DNA of 64,000 bases from Spongiibacter sp. IMCC21906 (GCF_001010805.1 NZ_CP011477.1:1565001-1629000), one strand, 5' to 3'. Positions 7,743 to 16,990 are shown, counted from the first letter of the stretch. Notes: generated by a model not told the origin, from the sequence alone. Program-made: numbers and translations.

Positions 7743-8888
7743 CTATCGCATTGCCTTAAAGCAACTGCGAACCTCATTTACAAAAGTTTCTGGTTGTTCA
7801 AAGGCGGCAAAGTGACCGCCTTTCTCTAACTCGTTCCAGTAACGTAGATTGGGGTATTTGCGGTCTGCCCAGGGTTTTACCGAGCGGAAAATTTCTTTGG
7901 GGAAAATAGAAATTCCCACCGGAATATCGCTTTCGAAGCCAGAGCCAAAAGCGCTATTAAAACTCTCCCAGTACAGCCGTGCCGACGAAGCTGCGGTATT
8001 CGTGAGCCAGTATAAGCTGATGTCGTCCAGGATTTTGCTCGTGCTTAAGGCGTCTTCCGGTTCGCCGTTATTATCGGTCCAGGCATAAAACTTTTCGTAG
8101 ATCCAGGCTGCTTGCCCCACTGGGGAGTCTGCCAAGGCGTAGCCCACGGTTTGGGGGCGAGTGCTTTGTTGTTTGGAATAGCCCGAATCCCAGTCTTGAT
8201 AAAACTGAAAAGAGGCGAGGGCGGCTTTTTCTTTATCGTTGAGATTTGCCCTTTCTGCCTCGTTAGGTAAAGCGATGGCCATATTCAGGTGAATCCCTAA
8301 GCACTCAGGGGGGTGGATATTGCCCAGAGCCCCAGTCACTGCAGAGCCCCAGTCACCACCTTGAGCGACAAAGTTGGCGTAGCCCAGGCGGCGCATTAAT
8401 GTTATCCACGCATTAGCGGTGCGCTCAATGCTCCAGCCAGTTTGCTCGGGTTTGCCCGAGAAGCCGTAGCCGGGCAGTGCGGGTATAACCAAGTGAAAGG
8501 CGTCGTTGGCATCGCCACCATATTCAGTGGGGTTGGTGAGGGGGCCAATCACATCCATAAACTCCAATACTGAGCCGGGCCAGCCGTGGGTCATCACCAT
8601 TGGCAGGGCATTGTCATGGGGTGAACGGATATGCAGAAAGTGAATGTCTAGACCATCGATAGGAGTAATGAATTGAGGGTGCGCATTGAGCCTGGCTTCG
8701 CAGCTACGCCAGTCGTACTCGTTTTGCCAGTACTCACATAGAGCTTTGAGTTTGTGCAGCGGCACACCCTGAGACCAATCGTTGACGGTTTCTTGTTCTG
8801 GCCAGCGCGTTATGGCAAGGCGGGTTTTTAAATCGTCCAATGCCGTTTGGGGAATGTCGATTTTAAAGGGCGTTATTGTCTCAGACAT
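7743..8888 (-). CDS. Epoxide hydrolase (EHN-type alpha/beta hydrolase)
   Basis: 381 residues. Hydrolyses epoxides to diols through a covalent ester on an aspartate. Seen: the N-terminal EHN domain (residues ~1-110, FKIDIPQTALDDLKTRLAITRWPE), oxyanion HGWPGS (101-106), nucleophile Asp179 in QGGDWGS, and the C-terminal catalytic His in EKGGHFAAFEQPE. This is the juvenile-hormone/microsomal-type epoxide hydrolase architecture, common in bacteria that degrade terpenoids or steroids. Single gene; 427 bp of apparently noncoding DNA separate it from the divergent Kor module. Confidence 0.92.
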   Translation of the reverse strand: MSETITPFKIDIPQTALDDLKTRLAITRWPEQETVNDWSQGVPLHKLKALCEYWQNEYDWRSCEARLNAHPQFITPIDGLDIHFLHIRSPHDNALPMVMTHGWPGSVLEFMDVIGPLTNPTEYGGDANDAFHLVIPALPGYGFSGKPEQTGWSIERTANAWITLMRRLGYANFVAQGGDWGSAVTGALGNIHPPECLGIHLNMAIALPNEAERANLNDKEKAALASFQFYQDWDSGYSKQQSTRPQTVGYALADSPVGQAAWIYEKFYAWTDNNGEPEDALSTSKILDDISLYWLTNTAASSARLYWESFNSAFGSGFESDIPVGISIFPKEIFRSVKPWADRKYPNLRYWNELEKGGHFAAFEQPETFVNEVRSCFKAMR

Positions 8889-9315
8889 GTGGGGTCCTTG
8901 TTGTCGTTGTATTGGCGTTACTTAGCCAAAAATGTTTCGTCGGTCAGTGTGTATGCTGGGCTGGAGTATGGTTGGCCTCAGCTTAGGTGAGCAGCATCGC
9001 CGATTTAGGCTCGGCTGTGACCTTGGTAACTCACTCAATATTTATGGTCAATTTCGCCTTGAATTCTTGTTCGTATTCGAACGGGAGTTTTGGTGGAGGT
9101 TTAGTCAATCCGTAGATTTGTTATGGCGCAACTTTCCCTCAAGCTCTTCGCTGCCAGCATAGCGGTCAATGAATACGACGTCTATGACGCCATTTTTATG
9201 CTGAATTTTGAATATTGATGTGGTGTAATTCCTGAACAAGTTTCGCTGCCTAACGAACAAGTCTGGGCAGTAGCATCAATAGCATGAATTTAAAAATAAC
9301 AGTGCAGGAGTTTGC
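8889..9315. other. 427-bp intergenic region, no gene recognised
   Basis: Divergent region between epoxide hydrolase and the 2-oxoacid oxidoreductase operon. Both genes need promoters here. A short inverted repeat GTTCG-TATT-CGAAC lies at about 9068-9081 but is not a recognised operator for this lineage. Open frames here have no family features. The last bases carry the CAGGAG ribosome-binding site of the next gene. Confidence 0.6.
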
Positions 9316-11103
9316 TTGAAACCTACAAATATCCGAGACCCGGAGTATTTCCACAAGGTCGTCGATTGTCAGTACGCGTGCCCAGCTCATACGCCAGTGC
9401 CTGAGTATATTCGGCTTATTGCCGCCCAACGGTATACCGATGCCTACATGATTAACTGGGAGTCTAATGTCTTTCCCGGCGTATTGGGGCGCACCTGTGA
9501 CCGTCCCTGCGAACCCGCGTGTCGGCGGGGTCGGGTAGAAGAAGAACCCGTGGCGATTTGCCGTCTCAAACGTGTGGCGGCCGATAACAAATCCGATATA
9601 CAAGACCGCCTTCCCGTCATCCCCAAAACCAAAAATGGCAAGCGCATTGCTTTAATTGGCGGCGGACCGGCGTCGTTAACGGTGGCCCGGGATTTAATGC
9701 CGCTGGGTTACAACATCGACCTTTACGATGACCAGCCCGCGGGTGGCGGTTTTATGCGCAGCCAGATTCCTGCCTTCCGGTTACCTGAAAGCGTTCTCAA
9801 TGAAGAGGTCGATTTAATCCTCAATATGGGGGTGTTAACTCACTTCAATACTTACGTCGATAGCCTTAAGTCAGTGTTGGATAAGGGCTACGATGCGGTA
9901 TTTGTGGGCAGTGGCGCGCCTCGGGGACGGGACTTGAACATCCCTAACCGGGAAGAAGCCGATGCCAATGTGCATATTGGCATTGATTGGCTCTCCAGCG
10001 TTGCCTTTGGCCATATTGAGAAAGTGGGCAAAAAGGTGATTGTACTGGGCGGCGGCAACACCGCGATGGATTGTTGCAGAACGGCCCGTCGCCTGGGTGG
10101 CGAAGAGGTCGTGGTTGCCGTGCGCAGTCCCTTTGCAGAGATGAAAGCGTCGCCCTGGGAAAAAGAAGATGCCCAGCATGAAGGTATTCCCATTCATGAT
10201 AATCACGTACCGAAAGAATTTGTGGTTGAAGAGGGGCGCTTAAGCGGTGTGATTTTTGAAAAGGTCGAAGCGGTTTACGATAATAACGGCAAACGCTCAC
10301 TCGTACCCACTGGCGAAGAGCCGGTGTTAATCTCCTGCGATGATGTTCTGGTTGCGATTGGTCAGGAGAACTCTTTCCCCTGGATTGAACGGGATATCGG
10401 TATCAATTTTGGCGAGTGGGATATGCCGGTGGTAGACAAAGTGAGCTTCCAGTCTAGTAATCCCAGCGTTTTCTTTGGTGGTGACGCCGCCTTTGGTCCC
10501 GAGAATGTGATTACGGCAGTGGCGCATGGCCATCAAGCGGCCATTTCCATCGATATGTTTTGTCAGGGCGAGGATGTAACAAAGCGGCCGCCACCGGGGG
10601 TGACCTTGGTCAGCCAGAAAATGGGTATTCATGAGTGGAGTTACGACAGTCAGATAGAAGACGATGTCCGCTATGTGGTGCCTCAGGCTGAACTTAAGCA
10701 AACCCTGAATGACCGTAAGCTGGAAGTGGAACTGGGGTTTGATGCCGCCACGGCATTTAAAGAAGCCGAGCGCTGCTTAAACTGTGATGTGCAAACCGTA
10801 TTTGCCGAAGATCGCTGTATTGAGTGCGATGCCTGTGTGGATATCTGCCCAACGGATTGCCTGACATTTACGGTTAATGACGAAGAAGAAACTCTGCGCT
10901 CGAAGCTGAAAATGCCAGCCAAAAATACCGAGCAAGATCTGTTTGTATCAGAAGATTTACCCACGGGTAGAGCGCTGATTAAGGACGAAGATGTGTGTTT
11001 GCATTGTGGTTTATGCGCTGAACGTTGTCCCACTTCGGCTTGGGATATGCAGAAGTTTTATTACTCGGTGACCAAAGCTGGGCAACAAGGCGGTGCCGCA
11101 TGA
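9316..11103 (+). CDS. GltD-like FAD/Fe-S oxidoreductase with C-terminal ferredoxin domain
   Basis: 595 residues from a TTG start; CAGGAG lies 5 nt upstream. Three parts: an N-terminal Fe-S domain like glutamate synthase small subunit (Cys in DCQYACP and RTCDRPCEPACRRG, ~17-75); two dinucleotide folds (RIALIGGGPASL ~112 and KVIVLGGGNTAMD ~242) for FAD and NAD(P)H; and a C-terminal two-[4Fe-4S] ferredoxin segment (CIECDACVDICPTDC and CLHCGLCAERCP). It likely passes electrons between NAD(P)H and the KorAB-like 2-oxoacid oxidoreductase encoded next, whose start codon overlaps its stop (ATGA). An alternative name is glutamate synthase subunit, but no large subunit is present and the Kor genes follow directly. 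Confidence 0.85.
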   Translation: MKPTNIRDPEYFHKVVDCQYACPAHTPVPEYIRLIAAQRYTDAYMINWESNVFPGVLGRTCDRPCEPACRRGRVEEEPVAICRLKRVAADNKSDIQDRLPVIPKTKNGKRIALIGGGPASLTVARDLMPLGYNIDLYDDQPAGGGFMRSQIPAFRLPESVLNEEVDLILNMGVLTHFNTYVDSLKSVLDKGYDAVFVGSGAPRGRDLNIPNREEADANVHIGIDWLSSVAFGHIEKVGKKVIVLGGGNTAMDCCRTARRLGGEEVVVAVRSPFAEMKASPWEKEDAQHEGIPIHDNHVPKEFVVEEGRLSGVIFEKVEAVYDNNGKRSLVPTGEEPVLISCDDVLVAIGQENSFPWIERDIGINFGEWDMPVVDKVSFQSSNPSVFFGGDAAFGPENVITAVAHGHQAAISIDMFCQGEDVTKRPPPGVTLVSQKMGIHEWSYDSQIEDDVRYVVPQAELKQTLNDRKLEVELGFDAATAFKEAERCLNCDVQTVFAEDRCIECDACVDICPTDCLTFTVNDEEETLRSKLKMPAKNTEQDLFVSEDLPTGRALIKDEDVCLHCGLCAERCPTSAWDMQKFYYSVTKAGQQGGAA

Positions 11104-12956
11104 AACAGATTACCGCAGTGAATGACTTTGTTATTAAATTTGCCAACGTCAACGGCACGGGTTCTGCCAGTGCTAACAATATGTTCGCCAAGTCGTTATT
11201 CCGTATGGGCTTGCCGGTGAGTCCTAAGAATATCTTCCCGTCTAATATCCAGGGTTTGCCGACCTGGTATGAAGTGAGGGTGAGTGACAAGGGCTATTTG
11301 GGTCGCAGGGGTGGGGTCGACATGATGGTCTGTGTTAATCCCCAGAGCATGGCCAAGGATGTTAAAGAGGTCGAACCGGGTGGCTACTTCCTTTATGACT
11401 CCAGTAAGCCGCTGGATCTTCGCTTAGTGCGCAATGACATAAACTATATTGGCATTCCTTTAAAAGATATTTGCCAGCGAGAATATAAAGATCCCCGTCA
11501 ACAGCAGCTGTTCCGAAATGTAATCTATGTGGGCGCTTTATCTGCACTGTTGGATATTGAGTTTGAGGTGTTGACCAACTTGGTTGCGGACTTGTTTCGC
11601 GGTAAAGAAAAACTGATTACGCCAAATGTCCACGCTTTAGAATTGGGTTACCACTACGCCAAAGAGCATTTTCAATGTCCGCTGGGTATTCGAGTGGAGC
11701 GCCGTGATGCCGTCGGTGATCAAATATTGATAGATGGCAATACAGCCGCCTCACTCGGTGCCATCTACGGTGGCGCCACCGTTGCAGCCTGGTACCCCAT
11801 TACGCCATCCACTTCGGTAGTGGATGGCTTTGAAAAATACTGCAAACGTTTGCGTATTGATCCCGGTAGCGGCCATAAAAATTACGCAATCGTACAGGCT
11901 GAAGATGAGCTGGCGGCCATTGGTATGGTGATTGGCGCGTCTTGGAATGGCGCTAGAGCGTTTACGGCCACTAGCGGCCCCGGCATCTCGCTGATGAGTG
12001 AGTTTTTGGGGTTGGCGTATTTTGCTGAAATACCCACAGTATTGATTGATGTGCAGCGCGCGGGCCCCTCCACAGGTATGCCGACCCGCACCCAGCAGTC
12101 TGATATTTTGGCCTGTGCTTACGCCTCCCACGGCGATACCAAGCACGTGTTGCTGTTTCCGGCTACGCCAAAAGAATGCTTCGATATGACCGCCGAAGCC
12201 TTTGACTTGGCTGAGACACTCCAGACGCCAGTGATTATGCTCACCGATCTGGACCTGGGCATGAACGACAATATGTCTGAGCCCCTGCGGTGGGACGACA
12301 AGCGTCACTATCGTCGTGGCAAAGTGCTCAACGAAGAACAGCTAGAGAATATGAACGAGCGCTTCGGCCGTTATTTAGATGTAGACGGCGATGGCATTCC
12401 TTATCGTACTTATCCGGGCACCCATCCCACCAAGGGCAGTTTCTTTACCCGCGGCACCTCTCGCGATGAATATGCGGTGTATACCGAAGACAGCGAGGCT
12501 TACGAGCAGAATATGCAACGGTTGCTGCTTAAATGGGAAACCGCCAAGATCGAAGTTCCGGCACCGGAGCTGATTCAAGCTGGTAAGGACGGGAGTGCGG
12601 TTGGCGTGATTCACTTTGGCACCAGCCGAGATTCGACCTTAGAGGCCATCGATATGTTGGCAGCCGAAGGGGTGGCGGTAGATAGCTTACGGATTCGGGC
12701 TTTTCCTTTTTGCAAAGACGTTGATGATTTTATCGACAGTCATGACACCGTTTTCGTAATTGAACAAAACCGGGATGGTCAATTGCGTACTTTGCTTGTG
12801 AATGAGTGCGAAGTCTCGCCCAAGCAACTGCTGCCGATTTTAAATTACGGCGGTATGCCGATTACAGCGCGGTTTATTCGCGACAAAATAGCCGCGGTAG
12901 CAAAGGGGGATAACGTTACCCCAATGCGTAAAAAATCTGCTGGCAAGGAGAAATAG
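11100..12956 (+). CDS. korA: 2-oxoacid:acceptor oxidoreductase, fused gamma-alpha subunit
   Basis: 618 residues from the ATG at 11100 that overlaps the previous stop. The N-terminal ~190 residues are the gamma (CoA/acceptor) domain (VNGTGSASANNMFAKSLFRMG, GRRGGVDMMV); after DGNTAASLGAIYGGATVAAWYPITPST comes the alpha/pyrimidine-binding domain with TSGPGISLMSEFLGLAYFAEIP and QRAGPSTGMPTRTQQSD, then the C-terminal domain with IEQNRDGQLRTLL. With the next gene it forms a TPP enzyme that oxidatively decarboxylates a 2-oxoacid to acyl-CoA. 2-Oxoglutarate is the most likely substrate by KorA-like layout, but pyruvate- or indolepyruvate-type specificity is not excluded. Confidence 0.88.
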   Translation: MKQITAVNDFVIKFANVNGTGSASANNMFAKSLFRMGLPVSPKNIFPSNIQGLPTWYEVRVSDKGYLGRRGGVDMMVCVNPQSMAKDVKEVEPGGYFLYDSSKPLDLRLVRNDINYIGIPLKDICQREYKDPRQQQLFRNVIYVGALSALLDIEFEVLTNLVADLFRGKEKLITPNVHALELGYHYAKEHFQCPLGIRVERRDAVGDQILIDGNTAASLGAIYGGATVAAWYPITPSTSVVDGFEKYCKRLRIDPGSGHKNYAIVQAEDELAAIGMVIGASWNGARAFTATSGPGISLMSEFLGLAYFAEIPTVLIDVQRAGPSTGMPTRTQQSDILACAYASHGDTKHVLLFPATPKECFDMTAEAFDLAETLQTPVIMLTDLDLGMNDNMSEPLRWDDKRHYRRGKVLNEEQLENMNERFGRYLDVDGDGIPYRTYPGTHPTKGSFFTRGTSRDEYAVYTEDSEAYEQNMQRLLLKWETAKIEVPAPELIQAGKDGSAVGVIHFGTSRDSTLEAIDMLAAEGVAVDSLRIRAFPFCKDVDDFIDSHDTVFVIEQNRDGQLRTLLVNECEVSPKQLLPILNYGGMPITARFIRDKIAAVAKGDNVTPMRKKSAGKEK

Positions 12957-12958
12957 CG

Positions 12959-14011
12959 ATGACTTATATCCGACCTAATTTTCGTCATCCCGAACTGCCG
13001 GTGAACGAACTTGGTTATACCCGCAAAAATTATGAAGGCGCGCTTTCTACATTATGTGCTGGCTGTGGACATGATTCGATTAGTGCCGCGATTGTGCAAG
13101 CCTGTTTTGAAATGTCCATTGAGCCCCACAATGTCGCTAAACTATCCGGCATTGGCTGTTCATCTAAAACCCCGACGTATTTCCTCGGTAACTCCCACGG
13201 ATTTAACTCTGTACACGGACGTATGCCGTCGGTGGCAACCGGTGCCAATCTGGCAAATCGGGATATGATTTATGTGGGTGTTTCAGGTGATGGTGACACG
13301 GCCTCAATTGGCATGGGCCAATTTACCCACGCGGTGCGTCGTAATTTAAATATGATGTATGTGGTAGAAAATAATGGCTGCTATGGCTTAACCAAGGGTC
13401 AGGACTCGGCGACTGCGGATGTAGGCTCTATCAGCAAAAAAGGTGAGCCTAACCCCTTTGAGCCCATTGATCTTGTCAGTGTGGCCCTGCAGCTGGGTGC
13501 GACCTTTGTTGCCAGAAGCTTTTCTGGTGACCGAGAGCAACTGGTGCCTTTAATCAAAGCCGCAATCAGTCATCGCGGTTTTGCCTTTATTGATGTGATA
13601 TCGCCCTGTGTTACCTTTAACAATAATCCCGGTTCTACCAAAGGCTACAGTCACGTACGCGAGCATCTGGCGGCAACCGGCACCGTAGATTATGTCCCTT
13701 TTAAAAATGAAATCACCACCAGTTATCGAGACGGTGAGTCTAAAGAAGTGACGCTTCACGATGGCTCGGTAGTGCATTTGCACAAAGCCGATCCGGAGTT
13801 GAATATCAGTAGCCGCCGCTCGGCGCTACGTTTGATTAAGGACTATAAAGCCAAGGACCAAATTCTGACGGGCTTGCTGTTTATGGATGAAAATTCGCAA
13901 GATCTGCATGAGGTGGTCGGTACCAGTAAAACTCCATTGCGGTCACTGGGGGAGTCTGAACTTTGCCCCGGTCAGAAGGTGCTGGACAAGCTCAATGAGA
14001 GCTTGCGTTAA
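12959..14011 (+). CDS. korB: 2-oxoacid:acceptor oxidoreductase, TPP-binding beta subunit
   Basis: 350 residues, two bases after korA. Binds thiamine pyrophosphate and one [4Fe-4S] cluster. Seen: LCAGCGHDSI (Cys pair, ~33-36), GIGCSS (~61-66), the TPP/Mg motif GDGDTASIGMGQFTHAVRRNLNM (~103-125) with VVENNGCYGLTKGQ, and DVISPCVTFNN (fourth Cys region). The C-terminal ~100 residues extend past the core as in KorB proteins. Start ATG follows AAGGAGAAATAGCG. The unit is gene 9316 + korA + korB, ending at the hairpin at 14028-14052. Confidence 0.9.
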   Translation: MTYIRPNFRHPELPVNELGYTRKNYEGALSTLCAGCGHDSISAAIVQACFEMSIEPHNVAKLSGIGCSSKTPTYFLGNSHGFNSVHGRMPSVATGANLANRDMIYVGVSGDGDTASIGMGQFTHAVRRNLNMMYVVENNGCYGLTKGQDSATADVGSISKKGEPNPFEPIDLVSVALQLGATFVARSFSGDREQLVPLIKAAISHRGFAFIDVISPCVTFNNNPGSTKGYSHVREHLAATGTVDYVPFKNEITTSYRDGESKEVTLHDGSVVHLHKADPELNISSRRSALRLIKDYKAKDQILTGLLFMDENSQDLHEVVGTSKTPLRSLGESELCPGQKVLDKLNESLR

Positions 14012-14027
14012 CATATTGCTGTTAAAA

Positions 14028-14052
14028 GAAGAGAAGAGTTGCTCCTCTCTTC
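14028..14052. terminator. Hairpin terminator between korB and mtnC
   Basis: 11-bp stem with one mismatch and a 3-nt TTG loop (arms 14028-14038 and 14042-14052) between convergent genes. On the minus strand it is followed by TTCTTTTAAC, so it best serves the mtn operon. Confidence 0.65.
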
Positions 14053-14056
14053 ACCA

Positions 14057-14737
14057 TCATGACAAGTCTAGATTGCTAAAGCTTTCTAAACATTGATGAG
14101 GCGGCTTTTGGATGAGGCTTTGGTCGCGTTGAATCCACGCGGTTTGAAATCCTGCCGCGCTGGCGGCGTCCAGTTCTTCGACAATATCTGAAAGAAATAA
14201 GATGTCTGTTGCCGGTATATTCAGGGCTTGTTGAATTGCCTGGTAGGAGGCGGCTTCTTTTTTCGGACCGGTGGTGGTGTCAAAGTGGCCACTGAAGAGT
14301 GGCAGTAAATTGCCTGCTTCACTGAATTCAAAGAATAATTTTTGAGCGTGAATGGAGCCGGATGAATAAACGTAAAGAGGAATGCCTTGCTGGTGCCACT
14401 CTTTTAGCTTTGTCACTGCATCCTGATACATATGCGCTTGGTAATCACCCTGGCGATAGCCGTCTTCCCAGATCAGCCCCTGTATGGTTTTTAGTGGGGT
14501 GATCTTTTTATCTTCGGCAATCCAGTCCAACAGTTGCTGAATTAATGCTTCAGTGTGGCTGGTATCTAGATTCGCAATTTGGGCGGTTTCCCTTAATACG
14601 GCTTTCACGGCGGGGGTATTGGCGTTTGCTCTGACAAAGTCTGGCAGTTTTGCCGCCGCGTAGGGAAAGAGTGTTTTGTGAACAAAGTCGATGGCGCTCG
14701 TGGTGCCTTCAATATCGGTGACAATCGCCTTGATCAT
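14057..14737 (-). CDS. mtnC: Enolase-phosphatase E1 (methionine salvage)
   Basis: 226 residues. HAD-family enzyme that enolises and dephosphorylates 2,3-diketo-5-methylthiopentyl-1-phosphate to the acireductone. Seen: VTDIEGTTSAIDFVH (nucleophile Asp8/Glu10 region), VYSSGSIHAQKLFFE, and DILFLSDIVEELDAASAAGFQTAWIQR (Mg-binding acidic loop). Last gene of the operon mtnA-mtnB-mtnD-mtnC; only 2 nt follow the mtnD stop before its ATG. Confidence 0.95.
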   Translation of the reverse strand: MIKAIVTDIEGTTSAIDFVHKTLFPYAAAKLPDFVRANANTPAVKAVLRETAQIANLDTSHTEALIQQLLDWIAEDKKITPLKTIQGLIWEDGYRQGDYQAHMYQDAVTKLKEWHQQGIPLYVYSSGSIHAQKLFFEFSEAGNLLPLFSGHFDTTTGPKKEAASYQAIQQALNIPATDILFLSDIVEELDAASAAGFQTAWIQRDQSLIQKPPHQCLESFSNLDLS

Positions 14738-14739
14738 GC

Positions 14740-15285
14740 TTAGGCCTCAATTCGGGAGTAATGATCAGCAATGCTGCTACCGGTGTAATGGGCGACCCAG
14801 CCATCCGGGTTGTTAAAAAAACGAATTGCCACCAGGTCTGGTGAGGGACCTAGGTCAAACCAGTGGGGGGTATTGGCGGGGACGCTGAGGAGATCGCCTT
14901 TTTCGCAGAGCACCTCATAAACTTTGTCGCCAATATGCAGGGCAAACAGTCCTTGGCCTTGAACAAAGAAACGCACTTCATCTTCGCTGTGGGTATGCTC
15001 GGAGAGAAATTTTTGGCGAAGTTCGTCTTTTTGCGGGTTGTCGCTGTTCAGGCTGATGACATCGACGGTTTGATAGCCCTCTTCATCGATCAATTTGCGA
15101 ATTTCAGTCTGATAGGCGGCAATGACAGCATCTTGGTTGGCACCGGCCAGAATATCGTCCCGGGTTGACCACTGTTCAAAGCGTATACCGGCTTCTTTTA
15201 AATTTTTGGCAATATCGGCGGGCTTATCTCCGCTCCAAATAGCGTCATGTTGATTGGTGTCGGCAAAAATTTTCAGCGTTGTCAT
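14740..15285 (-). CDS. mtnD: Acireductone dioxygenase
   Basis: 181 residues. Cupin metalloenzyme; with Fe(II) it yields the 2-oxo-4-methylthiobutanoate precursor of methionine, with Ni(II) an off-pathway product plus CO. Metal ligands His97, His99, Glu103 (EHTHSEDEVRFF) and His141 (NTPHWFDLG) match the known enzyme positions exactly. Lies between mtnB (9-nt gap) and mtnC (2-nt gap). Confidence 0.95.
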   Translation of the reverse strand: MTTLKIFADTNQHDAIWSGDKPADIAKNLKEAGIRFEQWSTRDDILAGANQDAVIAAYQTEIRKLIDEEGYQTVDVISLNSDNPQKDELRQKFLSEHTHSEDEVRFFVQGQGLFALHIGDKVYEVLCEKGDLLSVPANTPHWFDLGPSPDLVAIRFFNNPDGWVAHYTGSSIADHYSRIEA

Positions 15286-15294
15286 TGTTTTTCC

Positions 15295-15915
15295 TCAGTG
15301 GTGGCGCCGCATTTCCAGCTCGCAGGACAGCAAAAAGTCCAGCGCTTCCAGCCTGTGCATACAATTGTCCAGACTATCAGCCCAGCAATAAATTCCGTGG
15401 CCGCGAATGAGGTAGCCGGGACAGTCGGGGTGCGCTATGAGGTATTGGTCCACTTCAAGGGCGAGGGCGTGAATATCTTGGCTGTTCTCAAAAATAGGGA
15501 TGGTGACTCGGCTGTCATGGCTGTTGATGCCAGCAAAAGCTTTCTGTAGTTCATAGCCTTCAAAAATCAGCTCGGTGCTTTCGCCCATTAGCATAGATAA
15601 AACGGTTGCTTTGGGGGAGTGGCAATGGAGAACCGCGCCAATGTCCGTAAAGCGGGCATAGAGCTGTGTGTGAAGCTCTGTTTCTGCGGAGGGTTTGCCG
15701 TCGGTAAGTGTGTTGCCGCTTAGGTCAACGGCAATAAAATCCGTTGGCGCTAAACGGCCCTTATGTTTGCCAGAGGCGGTGACTGTCGCGGTATTTTCGC
15801 TGAGTCGCATAGAAAAATTGCCGCTGGTCGCGGGTACCCAGCCGCGCTGATAAAGTGCGTCGCCAGCCGCAGCCAATGCAGTAGCCTGTTGATAGAATGT
15901 TTTGCGATCAATCAT
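15295..15915 (-). CDS. mtnB: Methylthioribulose-1-phosphate dehydratase
   Basis: 206 residues, class II aldolase/adducin fold. Dehydrates 5-methylthioribulose-1-phosphate. Seen: ATSGNFSMRL near residue 30, the zinc site HCHSPKATVLSML (~98-110) and the later His in YLIRGHGIYCWADSLDNCMHRLEAL. Overlaps the end of mtnA by 8 nt. A second class II aldolase in the window (50906) is a separate paralogue with less MtnB-like context. Confidence 0.93.
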   Translation of the reverse strand: MIDRKTFYQQATALAAAGDALYQRGWVPATSGNFSMRLSENTATVTASGKHKGRLAPTDFIAVDLSGNTLTDGKPSAETELHTQLYARFTDIGAVLHCHSPKATVLSMLMGESTELIFEGYELQKAFAGINSHDSRVTIPIFENSQDIHALALEVDQYLIAHPDCPGYLIRGHGIYCWADSLDNCMHRLEALDFLLSCELEMRRHH

Positions 15916-16990
15916 GCACGTTTGCCTGTCTTTCGGTCGCGGAACTAGTGCTGGCGGCCTGCAAATGCGCCAGTATCTTGTCTCTATTAGGGCGTTCTAC
16001 CACGCCGTACTCGGTGACGATAGCATCAATTAAGTTTGCCGGGGTGACATCGAAGGCGGGGTTGCTACTACTGATACCGTCGGGAGCAACGGCCTTGCCA
16101 TTTTGGTGGGTGATTTCCTCAGCTGGGCGTTGTTCTATGGGAATGTCCTTGCCGTCAATATGGGCATCAAAGGTGGACGTGGGTGCGGCAACCATAAACT
16201 TAACGCCGTGGTGTTTGGCGATAATGGCTAAATTGTAAGTCCCTATTTTATTGGCAACATCGCCGTTGGCGGCCACGCGGTCAGCACCGACAATAACCCA
16301 AGACGGTTTGTGTTGGCGCATTAGCTGCGCTGCGGCGCCTTCAATGGCAAGGGTGACGGGAATGCCTTCTTGCATAAGCTCCCAGCTGGTGAGCCTTGCT
16401 CCTTGCAGCCAAGGGCGTGTCTCGCCAGCAATCACGCCAGCAATTTTTCCATCCCGAAATGCTGAGCGAATGACGCCCAGTGCGGTGCCGTAGCCGCCGG
16501 TGGCAAGAGCCCCTGCATTGCAGTGGGTGTAAACGTGGTGCTGACCTTGTAAAAGTGCAGCACCGTGTTCGCCAATACGCTGGTTGATGGCCATGTCTTC
16601 GTGATGAATTTGCTTGGCTAGCGCTAATAACTGTGCCGGTAAGTCGTTGGTATTAGCGTGGTTTTCGATGGTTTCATCGCAGCGTTGCAGTGCCCAAAAC
16701 AGGTTAACTGCCGTGGGGCGTGATTGGGCCAGTGCCTCGCGAGCAGGCTTAAGGGCTGCTGCCCAATCGGCGGTGGTGCTTTGCTGGGGCAGAGATCTGG
16801 CAGCAAGGGCCATACCGTAAGCGGCTGTTATGCCGATGGCAGGGGCGCCGCGTACCACCATATCTTTAATAGCTTGGGCTACGTCAACGGGGTTTTTATA
16901 GGCAATATAGGTCACGGCTGTCGGCAGGATACGCTGATCCAATAACTGCAGTTGATCGTCTTGCCAAATAATTGCGTCAGGGGTGCTCAC
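15908..16990 (-). CDS. mtnA: S-methyl-5-thioribose-1-phosphate isomerase
   Basis: 360 residues from the GTG at 16990, which has GGGAGAG 5 nt upstream and begins STPDAIIWQDDQLQLLDQR as in the family; a longer frame to 17128 would add 46 poorly matching residues and overlap the divergent promoter. Isomerises methylthioribose-1-phosphate to the ribulose form. Seen: VRGAPAIGITAAYG, catalytic Cys in HCNAGALATGGYGTALG, and catalytic Asp in VGADRVAANGDVANKIGTY. First gene of mtnABDC. The MTA phosphorylase or nucleosidase/kinase needed to make the substrate is not in the window. Confidence 0.95.
   Translation of the reverse strand: MSTPDAIIWQDDQLQLLDQRILPTAVTYIAYKNPVDVAQAIKDMVVRGAPAIGITAAYGMALAARSLPQQSTTADWAAALKPAREALAQSRPTAVNLFWALQRCDETIENHANTNDLPAQLLALAKQIHHEDMAINQRIGEHGAALLQGQHHVYTHCNAGALATGGYGTALGVIRSAFRDGKIAGVIAGETRPWLQGARLTSWELMQEGIPVTLAIEGAAAQLMRQHKPSWVIVGADRVAANGDVANKIGTYNLAIIAKHHGVKFMVAAPTSTFDAHIDGKDIPIEQRPAEEITHQNGKAVAPDGISSSNPAFDVTPANLIDAIVTEYGVVERPNRDKILAHLQAASTSSATERQANVHD

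Noticed and set aside
9068-9081. GTTCG-TATT-CGAAC resembling a Gram-positive LexA (DinR) box
   Set aside because: Gammaproteobacterial LexA uses CTGT-N8-ACAG; no SOS gene adjoins.
8932-9162. 76-residue open frame upstream of the Kor module
   Set aside because: No ribosome site, Trp/Phe-rich composition unlike a real small protein, and lies in a divergent promoter region.
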